DNA of 64,000 nucleotides from Streptomyces fungicidicus (GCF_003665435.1 NZ_CP023408.1:682001-746000); one strand, 5' to 3'; positions 10,362 to 19,047 are shown, counted from the stretch's first letter. The notes: generated by a model from the letters alone, not told the origin. Translations and numbers: made by a program.

Positions 10362-12118
10362 ATCTCCAACAGGGCCACTTGCCACAGGGCGTTCGCCCCG
10401 CGGTTCGTTCGGTGGGCGCCGGGCGCCTTCAGCAGTCCGGCGACACAGGACTCGTCGAACAGGCCGCGACGTCTCGCCTCCGGAGCGCGGAGCGCCTCTC
10501 GGACCCGCTCCAGGACGGGCCCGGCCATATGGGTGATGGCGGGGACCGGGAAGTAGCCCTTCGGGCGGTCGACCACGTCCTGCGGCAGCAGTTTGCGGCC
10601 GGCCTCCTTGAGCACGCCCTTGCCGCCGTCGGCCAGCTTGAGATCCGGCGGGCAGGCGGCGGCCAGCTCCACCAGCTCGTGGTCCAGGAACGGCACCCGG
10701 GCCTCCAGGCCCCAGTCCATGGTCATGTTGTCGACCCGTTTCACCGGGTCGTCCACGAGCATGACGTGCGTGTCCAGCCGCAGTGCGGCGTCCAGCGCGG
10801 TCTCCGCGCCCGGTACGGCCATGTGCTCCCGGACGAAGCGGCCGGAGACGTCCTCCGGCGCGCGCATGTCGGGCTGCAGCATCCGGGTGAGATCGGCGTG
10901 CGGCCGGTCGAAGTACGTCTCGGCGTACCGGTCGGGTTCCCGCTCCCGGGCGACCGAGGCCAGCCGCGGATACCAGTGGTAGCCGGCGAACACCTCGTCG
11001 GCGCCCTGACCGCTCTGGACGACCTTCACATGCTTCGCCACCTCCTGGGACAGCAGATGGAAGGCGACCGCGTCATGGCTGGTCATCGGCTCGCTCATTG
11101 CCGCGACCGCCCCCTCCAGGGCCGTCGACACGCGCGCGGAAGGAACCGTCAGCCGGTGGTGGTCGGTGGCGAACTCCCCGGCGATCAGGTCCGAGTACCG
11201 GAACTCGTCCCCCTCCTCGCCGCCCTCCGACGCGAACCCGACGCTGAACGTCGCCAGGTCCCGCTGTCCCTCGTCGGCCAGCAGGGCCACGATCAGACTG
11301 GAGTCCAGGCCGCCCGACAGCAGGACGCCCACGGGCACGTCCGCGACCATCCGCCGCCGCACCGCGGTGCGCAGCGCGTCGAGGACCGCGTCCCGCCACT
11401 CGCTCGGACCCATGTCCGCGTACTCGGGGCGGCGTGTGTACGACGGCTGCCAGTAGTGGCGGTCCCGGTGGCTGCCGTCCGGTTCGACCACGCGCACGGT
11501 GGCGGGAGGGAGCTTGCGCACCCCGGCCAGCACGGTGCGGGGCGCCGCCACGGTCGCGTGCCAGCTGAGGTACTGGTGGACGGCCGCGGGATCCAGCGAG
11601 GTGTCGACGTCCCCGGCCGCGAGCAGAGCCGGAAGGGAGGAGGCGAAGCGCAGCCGCCCGGGGGTACGCGCCAGGTACAGCGGCTTGATCCCGAGCCGGT
11701 CGCGGCCCAGGACGAGCCGGCCGGTGCGGTGCTCGACGAGGGCGAAGGCGAACATGCCGTGGAAGCGGTCCACGCAGGCGGTGCCCCACTGCCGGTACGC
11801 CTTGAGGATGACCTCGGTGTCGGAGGTGGACCGGAAACGGTGGCCGAGGCCCCGCAGTTCCTCGCGCAGGTCCCGGTAGTTGTAGACGCAGCCGTTGAAG
11901 ACGCCGGTGACCTCCTGCTCGGCGTCCGTCATGGGCTGGGCGCCCAGGCCGGAGAGGTCGATGATCTTCAGTCGCTGATGCGCCAGCGCCACGGCGTCCC
12001 TCGCCCAGATCCCGTGTCCGTCGGGACCGCGGGCGGCGAGCCGGTCGCTCATGCGCCGTACGGCCGCGATGTCGGGCCGCCCGCCGTCGAAGCGTATTTC
12101 CCCGCTCAGACCGCACAT
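10337..12118 (-). CDS. glutamine-dependent asparagine synthase-like amidotransferase
   Basis: This 593-residue protein has an N-terminal class II glutaminase domain with the nucleophile Cys2 (MCGLSG), followed by a synthetase domain with the pyrophosphate loop SGGLDSS. Segments such as VVQSGQGADEVFAGYHWYP resemble the N-acetylglutaminylglutamine amidotransferase branch as I remember it, rather than plain AsnB. The start is fixed by the need to expose Cys2 and by GGGAGG upstream. It lies between a GCS2-type ligase and an S9 peptidase in one direction, which suggests that it amidates a small peptide. The true substrate is unknown. Confidence 0.88.
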   Translation of the reverse strand: MCGLSGEIRFDGGRPDIAAVRRMSDRLAARGPDGHGIWARDAVALAHQRLKIIDLSGLGAQPMTDAEQEVTGVFNGCVYNYRDLREELRGLGHRFRSTSDTEVILKAYRQWGTACVDRFHGMFAFALVEHRTGRLVLGRDRLGIKPLYLARTPGRLRFASSLPALLAAGDVDTSLDPAAVHQYLSWHATVAAPRTVLAGVRKLPPATVRVVEPDGSHRDRHYWQPSYTRRPEYADMGPSEWRDAVLDALRTAVRRRMVADVPVGVLLSGGLDSSLIVALLADEGQRDLATFSVGFASEGGEEGDEFRYSDLIAGEFATDHHRLTVPSARVSTALEGAVAAMSEPMTSHDAVAFHLLSQEVAKHVKVVQSGQGADEVFAGYHWYPRLASVAREREPDRYAETYFDRPHADLTRMLQPDMRAPEDVSGRFVREHMAVPGAETALDAALRLDTHVMLVDDPVKRVDNMTMDWGLEARVPFLDHELVELAAACPPDLKLADGGKGVLKEAGRKLLPQDVVDRPKGYFPVPAITHMAGPVLERVREALRAPEARRRGLFDESCVAGLLKAPGAHRTNRGANALWQVALLEIWLQTHGI

Positions 12119-12303
12119 CGGGCGCCACCTCCCCCCTGCGCGTCGGCGGTCCGCGCACGGGGTGCGCGCGCGGGCCCGCCGGTCGGAACCCGGTGCGGGC
12201 TGGTGGCCATGGGTCTTCTTCTCCTTCGGAACGGGGACAGGTGCGGGAGGGAGCCCGGAGGGCATCCGTCCCTGTGACCCGGTGGGCGGGGCACGACTCC
12301 TTC

Positions 12304-13494
12304 TCAGCGTCCGGGCACCCTGGCCGGACGGGTACGGGAGTCCTTCGCGCCCACCCGGCCGGGCGGGAAGTCCATGGCGGTGGGCCCGGTGAGCCGCCGG
12401 TGCCCGCGGCCGCCGCCCCGGGTCTCGGCCATCAGCAGATCCGTGCAGGCCCGCAGGTCCTCGCCGTGGGCGGTGCGGCGGATCCGGCGGGCGGCGCTGC
12501 CCTCCGCCAGGGCCTCCTCGGCGAGTGTCCGGACGGTCCCCCAGTCCCCGTGCGCCCCGAGCTCCGGGCGCACCTTGTCCAGGAGGCCGCGCACGACGTC
12601 GGCCGCCGGCGACTCACGGCAGGTGCGGGGGTCCACCAGGCCCCCTTCGAGGCCGGACCTGGCCGCCCGCCAGGCGGCGGCGCGCAGCCACTCGTGCCGG
12701 GTCCCGCACCGCGCGGACGGCCGGGCCTCCAGCCGCCGGCGCGCCTCGGACACCAGGGCCCGGAAGAGCCCCGCGATGAGCACCACCGTCTCGGCGCGCG
12801 GGCAGGAGTCGGAGATGCGCAGTTCGAGGGTCCGCTGGTGGTCGGAGGGCCGGACGTCGTAGTAGATCATCCCCGCGTCGCTGATGACCCCGGAGTCGAT
12901 GAGGCCGCGCACGGCCCCGTCGTACTCGGCGGCGTCCGCGAAGCATCCGGCCGGTCCCGCGGTGGGCCAGCGCTGCCACAGCATCGTGCGCCAGCTCGCG
13001 TATCCGGTGTCGCCGCCCAGCCAGAACGGGGAGCTCGCGGACAGGGCCAGCAGCGCGGGCAGCCACGGTGACACCTCGCACATGACCCGTACCGCGGTGT
13101 TGCGGTCGGGGACGTCGACGTGGACGTGGGCGCCGCAGATCAGCTGCTCGTCGGCGACCTTGCGGTACTCGTCGACCATGCGGCGGTAGCGGGCACCGGC
13201 GGTGGGCGGCACACCGCCGGGGCGCGGCAGCGGCACGGTGCCCGCGGCCACCACGGCCAGCCCGTGGGCGGCGGCGGCCGCGTCAAGCCTCCTTCTGGCG
13301 CCGGTCAGGTCGGCGTACAGATCGTCCAGGGACGTGTGCACCCCGCTGTTGGACTCCACGGCCGCCTGTTGCAGCTCGGTCGTGAAGAGGTCGCCGGGAA
13401 GTCCTTCGAGCACACTGTCGGCACGTGGTTCCGGCAGACCGGTCTCCACGTGCACGAGGTGGAACTCCTCCTCCACGCCGATGCGAACGCTCAC
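12304..13494 (-). CDS. YbdK-type carboxylate-amine ligase (GCS2 family)
   Basis: This 396-residue protein begins VSVRIGVEEEFHLV, the hallmark start of the YbdK/GCS2 glutamate-cysteine ligase-like family. It also has the LICGAHVHVDVPD and RISDSCP motifs. Family members join glutamate to an amine or amino acid using ATP. The GTG start follows GGGAGA. It is the first gene of a three-gene minus-strand cluster with the amidotransferase and S9 peptidase, 185 bases upstream of the amidotransferase start. The actual amine partner cannot be read from the sequence. Confidence 0.88.
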   Translation of the reverse strand: MSVRIGVEEEFHLVHVETGLPEPRADSVLEGLPGDLFTTELQQAAVESNSGVHTSLDDLYADLTGARRRLDAAAAAHGLAVVAAGTVPLPRPGGVPPTAGARYRRMVDEYRKVADEQLICGAHVHVDVPDRNTAVRVMCEVSPWLPALLALSASSPFWLGGDTGYASWRTMLWQRWPTAGPAGCFADAAEYDGAVRGLIDSGVISDAGMIYYDVRPSDHQRTLELRISDSCPRAETVVLIAGLFRALVSEARRRLEARPSARCGTRHEWLRAAAWRAARSGLEGGLVDPRTCRESPAADVVRGLLDKVRPELGAHGDWGTVRTLAEEALAEGSAARRIRRTAHGEDLRACTDLLMAETRGGGRGHRRLTGPTAMDFPPGRVGAKDSRTRPARVPGR

Positions 13495-13824
13495 TACGAC
13501 TCTCCCAGTGGTGGCGGACGGACATCCGTGCCGGTCGCCCGGGCCCGGCATCCCGCCTGCCGGGGACGACAGGAGGACGCTGCTCACCCCGGAGTTCCCA
13601 CATGCCGCCCTAATAAGCGCGGGGCGCTCCCGAGTACTGCCCGCACCGCAGGTCCCGCCCGTCCTGCTGGAGTTGAGCGCGCATTTCTCCGGATACGGGA
13701 TCACGGTGGCGAAGGGGGAGCGGGGCGACCACTCGCAGCACCTCTCCGGCGTTCCGTTCCCCTCAAACAGGAGCATGGCGGTCTCCTCGGCCGGCGCGGC
13801 GGGCCGCGGCGCTACTGTCGGCGT
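13495..13824. other. divergent intergenic region (330 bp)
   Basis: This gap separates the ligase gene (minus) from the OsmC gene (plus) and should hold both promoters. I see no clear hexamers, repeats or small gene in it. Confidence 0.5.
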
Positions 13825-14265
13825 ATGAGCGAAGACTCCCGGCGTTCCGTCGTCATCGACCGCACCGGCCCCGGCCACTTCGTCGCCACCAACGCCCGCG
13901 GCGGCACGATCCGGTTCAGTACCGCTTCCGGTGACGACCGGGGCGGCGGCTTCACCCCGGTCGAACTGCTGCTGGCCGCGATCGGGGGCTGCACGGCCGC
14001 CGACGTCGACGCGGCCACCGGCCGGCACGCCGAACCCGCGCGGTTCTCCGTCTCGGTCACGGGCGACAGGATCAGCGACGAGCTGGGCAACCGCATGACC
14101 GGCCTCACGGTCACCTTCGGCGTCACCTTCCCGGACGGCGAGGGCGCGGACCGTGCCCGCGCGATCCTTCCCCGCGCGGTCAAGGCGTCGCACGACCGGC
14201 TCTGCACGGTCAGCCGCACGGTCGAGACCGGCACACCCGTCACCGTGACGGTCGAGGACGCCTGA
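13825..14265 (+). CDS. OsmC family peroxiredoxin-like protein
   Basis: This 146-residue protein has the OsmC fold signature. FTPVELLLAAIGGCTAADVD carries the first Cys, and RLCTVSRTVE carries the second. OsmC/Ohr proteins reduce organic hydroperoxides through this Cys pair. The short form here is nearer the YhfA/OsmC-like subgroup than Ohr. It is divergent from the possible osmolyte cluster, and the OsmC name is linked to osmotic induction. That link is only suggestive. Confidence 0.85.
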   Translation: MSEDSRRSVVIDRTGPGHFVATNARGGTIRFSTASGDDRGGGFTPVELLLAAIGGCTAADVDAATGRHAEPARFSVSVTGDRISDELGNRMTGLTVTFGVTFPDGEGADRARAILPRAVKASHDRLCTVSRTVETGTPVTVTVEDA

Positions 14266-14411
14266 CCGCAGGGAACGCGCTCCCCGGCCGGCCCGACGGG
14301 GCTTTGCCTTCCCTTTACAACCCGTGCCACCGCTCTCCCGTCTCTTCGCACGATCCATGACCCAGCCCGCCGGGTCGACCGTGCGGGCCGACCGACGAAA
14401 GAGAGCGATCC

Positions 14412-14807
14412 ATGCGCCGAACCGTCCTCAGCGCCACCGCGCTTGCGTGCACCGCCGTGCTGGCGAGCACAGTGCCCGCCTTCGCCGACGGGCCGTCACC
14501 CGTCCCCGCCACCACGGCGGCCCCCAGCGCGTCGCCGGTCCCGGCCGAGACGGCCGACGCGAGCCCGGTGCCGGCCGAGACCGCGTACCAGAGCCCGGTC
14601 CCGGCCGAGGGCGGCACACCGGCCACGACGGCGGCACCCGGCGAGGTCACCGTCGTCCCGAGTGGCGCGCCCGACACCGGCGTCGCCCCCGCCGCGGCTG
14701 AGCCCGGAGCCGGTGGCGCCCTGGTCGGCGGCGGCGCCGCGGCGGCGCTCGCGGCCGGAGGCGCGGCGGTCCTCCTCGTACGCCGCCGGCGGACGACCGC
14801 ACGATGA
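14412..14807 (+). CDS. secreted Pro-rich protein with sortase-like anchor
   Basis: This 131-residue protein has a signal peptide (residues 1-25), then a Pro/Ala/Thr-rich stalk with SPVPAE at residues 41, 51 and 61, an exact 10-residue period. After it come APDTG (86-90), a hydrophobic helix (about 101-123) and an RRRR tail. The last three features form a cell-wall sorting signal, with APDTG in place of LPxTG. Its stop overlaps the start of the class F sortase gene (ATGA), so it is most likely that enzyme's substrate. The ribosome-binding site is GAAAGAGAG before the ATG. Confidence 0.75.
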   Translation: MRRTVLSATALACTAVLASTVPAFADGPSPVPATTAAPSASPVPAETADASPVPAETAYQSPVPAEGGTPATTAAPGEVTVVPSGAPDTGVAPAAAEPGAGGALVGGGAAAALAAGGAAVLLVRRRRTTAR

Positions 14808-15421
14808 GACCGGTCTCCAGGCGCGCCCTCGTCACCGCGTTGACGGCCGCCCTCCTCGCCGGTTGCGGCGCCGGTCACGGGACCGGCCGTTCCCCGTCCG
14901 GAGAGCCCGGGCGGACGACGACGCCGGACCCGCGTCCCTCCGCCGGCCGGGCGCGCGTGCCGGGCCCTGGGGTTCCGGTCCGACTGGAGATACCGGCCAT
15001 CGGCGTCGACACCCCCGTCATCCGCCTCGGGCTGGCCCCGGACCGCACCGTCCAGGTGCCACCGGTGACGGCACACGACCGGGCGGGCTGGTACCGGCAC
15101 TCACCGGCGCCCGGCCAGGACGGCCCGTCGGTGATCCTCGGCCATGTCACGGTCGGGCCGTACGGGGACGGTGTCTTCCGTCATCTGGCACGCCTGCGCC
15201 GGGGCGACCGGATCGTGGCACGCCTGGAGAACGGCACCGCGGCGGAGTTCGCCGTCGACTCCGTCCGGAGGGTCGCCAAGGCGGACTTCCCGACGGACGA
15301 GGTCTACGGGAGGACCGGCCGTCCGGAACTGCGGCTGATCACGTGCGGTGGCCCGCGCACCGGCGACGGCTACCGCGACAACGTGATCGTCTTCGCGGTG
15401 CCGCCCTCCGCGGGACCCTGA
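14804..15421 (+). CDS. class F sortase
   Basis: This 205-residue transpeptidase has an N-terminal hydrophobic signal that includes a lipobox-like LLAGCG, a Pro/Arg-rich linker and a sortase domain. The catalytic residues are His114 (ILGHV), Cys181 (LITCGG) and Arg191 (GYRDNV). Class F sortases are typical of actinobacteria, and few of their substrates are known. The lipobox Cys21 could make it a lipoprotein, although cleavage at a membrane-anchor helix is not certain. It overlaps its probable substrate by four bases. Confidence 0.88.
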   Translation: MRPVSRRALVTALTAALLAGCGAGHGTGRSPSGEPGRTTTPDPRPSAGRARVPGPGVPVRLEIPAIGVDTPVIRLGLAPDRTVQVPPVTAHDRAGWYRHSPAPGQDGPSVILGHVTVGPYGDGVFRHLARLRRGDRIVARLENGTAAEFAVDSVRRVAKADFPTDEVYGRTGRPELRLITCGGPRTGDGYRDNVIVFAVPPSAGP

Positions 15422-15442
15422 TCCGCCACCGGGTCCCGGGCC

Positions 15443-15462
15443 GGCCGGCCCTCGTGCCGGCC
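15443..15462. terminator. GGCCGGC hairpin after the sortase gene
   Basis: A 7-bp perfect stem with a 6-base loop follows the sortase stop by about 20 bases and precedes the sigma-factor gene. It may partly separate the two transcripts. The surrounding DNA is very GC-rich, so chance pairing is possible. Confidence 0.4.
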
Positions 15463-15522
15463 GCCCCGGGCCCGTGCCCCGCACGACCGCGCGCCCCGGT
15501 GCGGCCCCGACCATGGAGAGCA

Positions 15523-16014
15523 TTGAAACGGTCCCGACAGCAGGCAGCGTCCGAACTCTTCGCCGCTCTGTACCCCCGCCTCGCCGGCTGGTGCCGCCGT
15601 CTCGTCGACGACGACGAGACGGCCCACGAGATCGCCTCCGAGGCGTTCACCCGCCTGTGGGCCCGCTGGACGTCGGTGGCGGAGCCGCGCGGCTTCCTCT
15701 ACGTCACCGCGGCCAACCTCGTCAGGGATCACTGGCGCACACTGGAGCGCGAGCGCAAGGCCGTGCGCCGCGTCACCACCGAGACGGCCGTCCGCCCGCA
15801 CACCGAACAGTCCGACCCGTCCGTACGGCTGCTCGTGCAGTCGCTGCCGGAACGGCTGCGCGTCCCGATCCTGCTGCACTACTACGCCGACATGCCGATC
15901 CGGGAGGTGTCCGCGGTGACCGGACGCAAGGAAGGAACCGTCAAGGCCGACCTCCACGCGGCCCGCGAGCTGCTCCGCGCCCACCTGAGGAGAAGTCTTG
16001 ATCACACACGCTGA
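15523..16014 (+). CDS. ECF-like sigma-70 family RNA polymerase sigma factor
   Basis: This 163-residue protein has region 2 (LFAALYPRLAG through SEAFTRLWARW) and region 4 (LPERLRVPILLHYYADM, then the helix-turn-helix IREVSAVTGRKEGTVKADL). There is no region 3, as in group 4 sigma factors. I chose the TTG at 15523, which follows GGAGAG. The competing ATG at 15513 is in the wrong frame. The last codons overlap the next gene by 17 bases, so that membrane protein is probably its regulator. Confidence 0.85.
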   Translation: MKRSRQQAASELFAALYPRLAGWCRRLVDDDETAHEIASEAFTRLWARWTSVAEPRGFLYVTAANLVRDHWRTLERERKAVRRVTTETAVRPHTEQSDPSVRLLVQSLPERLRVPILLHYYADMPIREVSAVTGRKEGTVKADLHAARELLRAHLRRSLDHTR

Positions 16015-16402
16015 CGAGGGCCCGGAGTTCGAACCGGACGATCCCCTCGCCGTCATCCTGCGGCCCGGCGACGACTACCTCGGTCCGCCTCCGGGACGGT
16101 ACGAGGCGATCCGGCGCCGCGCGGTGCGCCGCCGGCTGGTTCGCGCCGCGGCCGGCGCCGGGCTGACGTGCGCCGTCGCCGTCCTCGTCGCCCTCCCTCT
16201 GCGGTCGGCGGCCCCCGGTGAGCCGGCGGCGCCGACGGTCCCCCTCGCCCCGCCACCGGTGAGCAGCCCGTCGCACACGCCCACTCCGGCGCACACGCCC
16301 ACTCCGGCGACCACACCCGTACCGGCCTCACCCGTGCCGGCCGAGTCCCCGCCTCCCGCGGCCACGAGCCCGCAGGTGCCTCGGCCGACCCCCTCGCCCT
16401 AG
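15998..16402 (+). CDS. single-pass Pro-rich membrane protein, possible anti-sigma factor
   Basis: This 134-residue protein has a cytoplasmic N-terminus of about 50 residues, one membrane helix (about 51-68) and an extracellular Pro/Thr-rich tail containing SPVPAE. It overlaps the sigma gene, which is the usual position for an anti-sigma factor. The zinc-binding HxxxCxxC motif of common anti-sigma factors is absent. The stop codon TAG lies within the CTAG that begins the neighbouring IS5-type inverted repeat, so the natural C-terminus may have been cut off by that insertion. Confidence 0.65.
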   Translation: MITHADEGPEFEPDDPLAVILRPGDDYLGPPPGRYEAIRRRAVRRRLVRAAAGAGLTCAVAVLVALPLRSAAPGEPAAPTVPLAPPPVSSPSHTPTPAHTPTPATTPVPASPVPAESPPPAATSPQVPRPTPSP

Positions 16403-16427
16403 GCCGTGTATCGAAAGTGGATCTTGG
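16399..16427 (+). repeat. left IS5-type terminal inverted repeat
   Basis: The sequence CTAGGCCGTGTATCGAAAG, continuing to GGATCTTGG, is repeated in inverted orientation at 19913-19940 with three mismatches and one gap. CTAG is at both outer ends. Confidence 0.75.
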
Positions 16428-16447
16428 ACTGTGAATGATCACAGTTC

Positions 16448-17209
16448 ATGGCGCGAGGAGATCTCACGGACGGGCAGTGGGCGGCGCTGGAGCCGCTGCT
16501 GCCAACGGGGACGAAGGCGGGGCGACCGCCAGTCTGGCCTCGGCGGCAGCTGATCGACGGCATACGGTTTCGGGTCCGTACCGGTGTGCCATGGCGGGAC
16601 GTGCCAGTCGAGTACGGTCCGTGGGGCCGGGTCTATGACCTTTTTCGGCGCTGGCAGCGTGCCGGCGTCTGGCATCGGATCCTCACCCAGCTCCAGTCGC
16701 TGGCCGATGCGGCATCAGCACGCGGCCGGTGCCCGCAAGCGGGGCGACCTGCAGAAGGAGTCGCCGGGCTCCATTTGGCCGTTGAGCAGAGGCAAACGCC
16801 TATGTCGGTCGTCATCACAGCCGGGCAGCGCGGGGACTCGCCTCAGTTCGAAGCTGTACTGGAGAAGGTCCGCGTGCCATGCGTTGGGCCAGGCCGGCCA
16901 CGCGTCCGCCCTGTTCGGGTGCGTGCTGACAGGGCGTACGCCTCCCGTAAGAACCGCGCTTACCTGCGCCGTCGAGGGATCCGCTGCACCATCCCCGACA
17001 AGGCCGACCAGACGCGGAATCGCAAGAAGCTCGGCTCCTGCGGTGGCCGGCCCCCGCGCTTCGACCCGGCCGATTACCGCGAGCGTCACGCGGTCGAATG
17101 CGGGATCAACCGCCTCAAGAGAAACCGGGCTGTCGCAACCCGGTACGACAAGCTCGCGGTCCGCTACGAAGCGACCGTGCTCATCGCGGTCACCGGTGAG
17201 TGGCTGTGA
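16448..17209 (+). pseudogene. IS5 family transposase with internal deletions
   Basis: The frame is open for 253 residues and keeps the N-terminal DUF4096-like domain ([14 protein letters not shown]). It also keeps the later catalytic residues: Asp in RADRAY and Glu in [12 protein letters not shown]. The middle is abnormal. Compared with complete Streptomyces relatives as I remember them, the block with the first catalytic Asp (D-S-T) is missing and the next block ([16 protein letters not shown]) is read only in another frame. A second gap restores the frame before LHLAVEQ. With one of the three DDE residues lost it should be catalytically dead. Confidence 0.8.
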
Positions 17210-17329
17210 TCGGCGGGACGCGCGCGGGGTACCTCCTCTCTGGTAGAGGCGGGGAAGCGAGCATCGGGTCGACCAGGTCGCGGAGCCTGATCGCGCCTCG
17301 GGGGCTCGGGGACGAGCGGCTGGAAGTGC

Positions 17330-17370
17330 CCGGCCGCCGAGGAGCGATGCTCCTTTTACCGGGCGGCCGG
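17330..17370. terminator. two-part hairpin downstream of the GDSL gene
   Basis: An outer 9-bp stem (CCGGCCGCC with GGCGGCCGG) encloses an inner stem AGGAGC-gat-GCTCCT. It lies about 60 bases beyond the stop of the minus-strand hydrolase gene and is probably its terminator. Confidence 0.55.
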
Positions 17371-17432
17371 AACGCCCCGGGCGCCGCGTTCACGGAGCGC
17401 CGGGGCCCAGGATCGTCGCAGTGGTGTGGCGG

Positions 17433-18407
17433 TCAGCGTTCGAGGAGGGCGATGCGGATGGCGCGCTCGACGTGGGCGGCGGTGTTGGCGTGTCCCTGGG
17501 CGTTGGGGTGTACCAGGGTGACGCGCTTGTTGATGAGGCCGCAGTTCAGGAGGGTGCCGGGGAGGCTGGAGGGCCAGTAGTCCTCGGCGTCGCCGCAGAT
17601 GCCCTCGACCCACTTGGTGTCGGCGGGCTGGCAGGCGTCGTGGCCGACGCTGGAGGAGTACACGTCGACGTAGCGGTCGCCGAAGAACTGCGCGGCCCGC
17701 TGGATCGTGCTGTTCAGCTGCTTGAGAGCGTTCTCGCGCAGCCAATCGACGTCGGTGTGCTTGATCGAGCCCAGCTCGGTCAGGGCGGGGCGGTTGCAGG
17801 TGCTGCCTTCCTCGGGCAGGACGGCCGGGTAGCCGACCGTGATCACCTGGGCGTTGGGCGCGGCCTCGTGCACGTTGGCCAGCATCTGGATGTACTCGTC
17901 CTGGACCCGGCCGAGCCTGTCCTGGATGCTCTCCTCGCCCTCGGGCGGGTTGGTGTAGTACTCCTGGCAGGTCTGGCCGGGGATCGCGCCCAGTTGCAGG
18001 CACTTGAGGAGCATGCCTCCGAACGGCAGGCTGTTACCGCCGACGCCGATGGTGACGATGTCGGTCTGCTCGCTCAGCTTGGCCCGCTTGATCTGCGTGT
18101 CCACCGCGGACCACCCCTCGGCGGGGGGCTGGACCGGGCTGACGGGCATCTGCCTGGTCTCGACGATGTCGGCGATGGTGGCGTTGCTGCAGCTGACGTT
18201 GGTCAGCTGGACGGACTTGCCCGGCGGGAACTCCTCCAGCTCCCGCTCGACGACACCCGGATAGGCGTCGCTGGTGCGGTCACAGCCGTCGCGCGACGAG
18301 TCGCCGAGCGCGGTCTGCGGCTCCCCGACGAAGCCGCCGGCCGTGTACGAGTCGCCCAGCGCGGCCCACTGATACTGGTCAGCCACACCGGCGGAGCCCG
18401 AGGGCAC
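17433..18407 (-). CDS. SGNH/GDSL-family hydrolase, 5' end apparently frameshifted
   Basis: The catalytic domain is complete. It has block I ALGDSYTAG, an Asn block (GVGGNSLPFG) and the His block VHPNAQGHANTA, as in secreted Streptomyces lipases and esterases. Six Cys suggest disulphides and export. From the GTG at 18407 (324 residues) there is no signal peptide. A perfect one (VSRLRTRVLAVGLALATSA) is encoded just upstream in the same frame, but without a start codon. An ATG with a strong GGAGG site at 18478 is one base out of frame with it. A one-base deletion after that ATG is the simplest reading. Confidence 0.75.
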   Translation of the reverse strand: MPSGSAGVADQYQWAALGDSYTAGGFVGEPQTALGDSSRDGCDRTSDAYPGVVERELEEFPPGKSVQLTNVSCSNATIADIVETRQMPVSPVQPPAEGWSAVDTQIKRAKLSEQTDIVTIGVGGNSLPFGGMLLKCLQLGAIPGQTCQEYYTNPPEGEESIQDRLGRVQDEYIQMLANVHEAAPNAQVITVGYPAVLPEEGSTCNRPALTELGSIKHTDVDWLRENALKQLNSTIQRAAQFFGDRYVDVYSSSVGHDACQPADTKWVEGICGDAEDYWPSSLPGTLLNCGLINKRVTLVHPNAQGHANTAAHVERAIRIALLER

Positions 18408-18711
18408 GAGCGCGGACGTCGCCAGCGCGAGTCCTACGGCCAGAACTCGCGTGCGCAGGCGGGAGACAGATGTCGCATGGATCCTCCAGAATCGGCGGAA
18501 GACGACCCGGGACCGGAACGTGCCCCAGGCCGGAAGGCACCTCGGCCAAGATCATCCAGGCGATTCCGTAAGCCCTTCATAGGAATTGGACCTATAACCC
18601 CCGATCGAGCTAAATGGTCAGACTTTTGCGCCGCCGCCACCTGCTGCCGCCGCCCCACTCCACCCCGCCCGGGGGGCGTCCACCCCCACCACGCCCGTGT
18701 CCTGTGACAGC

Positions 18712-18948
18712 GAATCTGGATCGATTGCCGGCGAAGCTGGACCGACGGCCGTTTGTGACAGCGAAGATGGATCGCCGCAGGTCAGGGCCGAGGCGTCGCT
18801 ACTCGCGGAGATCGTGGGCGATGCAGCGCCTCACCGGCCAGGATGATCCCGTGGTTGCTTCGGGAACGGCAGAGCACCGAACCGCCGCTTCGAGGTTCAT
18901 GCAGCACGCCAGCCTGCGGCAGTCCGTCTTCGGCAGCGATCCAGATTC
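18712..18948 (+). repeat. left copy of 233-bp inverted repeat (MITE-like)
   Basis: Bases 18712-18944 match the reverse complement of 19660-19892 with only four mismatches and no gaps. This copy also has its own perfect 12-bp terminal inverted repeats: GAATCTGGATCG at 18712 and its complement ending at 18948. A 21-base motif, TGTGACAGCGAA..TGGATCG, occurs at 18703 and again at 18754. The unit looks like a miniature element without a transposase. It encodes no convincing protein. Confidence 0.8.
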
Positions 18949-19047
18949 AGCCCGAGATGGCCAACAGCCAGGCTGTTTGGCCGCGATGAGCGCCCGGTCC
19001 GCACGTGTTCGCACGTCGGAGGCGCGGCAGGAACGCAGGTCGAGGTG

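Noticed and set aside
16584-17246. Second frame through the transposase
   Set aside because: It reads part of the transposase in a shifted frame ([11 protein letters not shown] block) and serves as evidence of a deletion, not as a separate gene.
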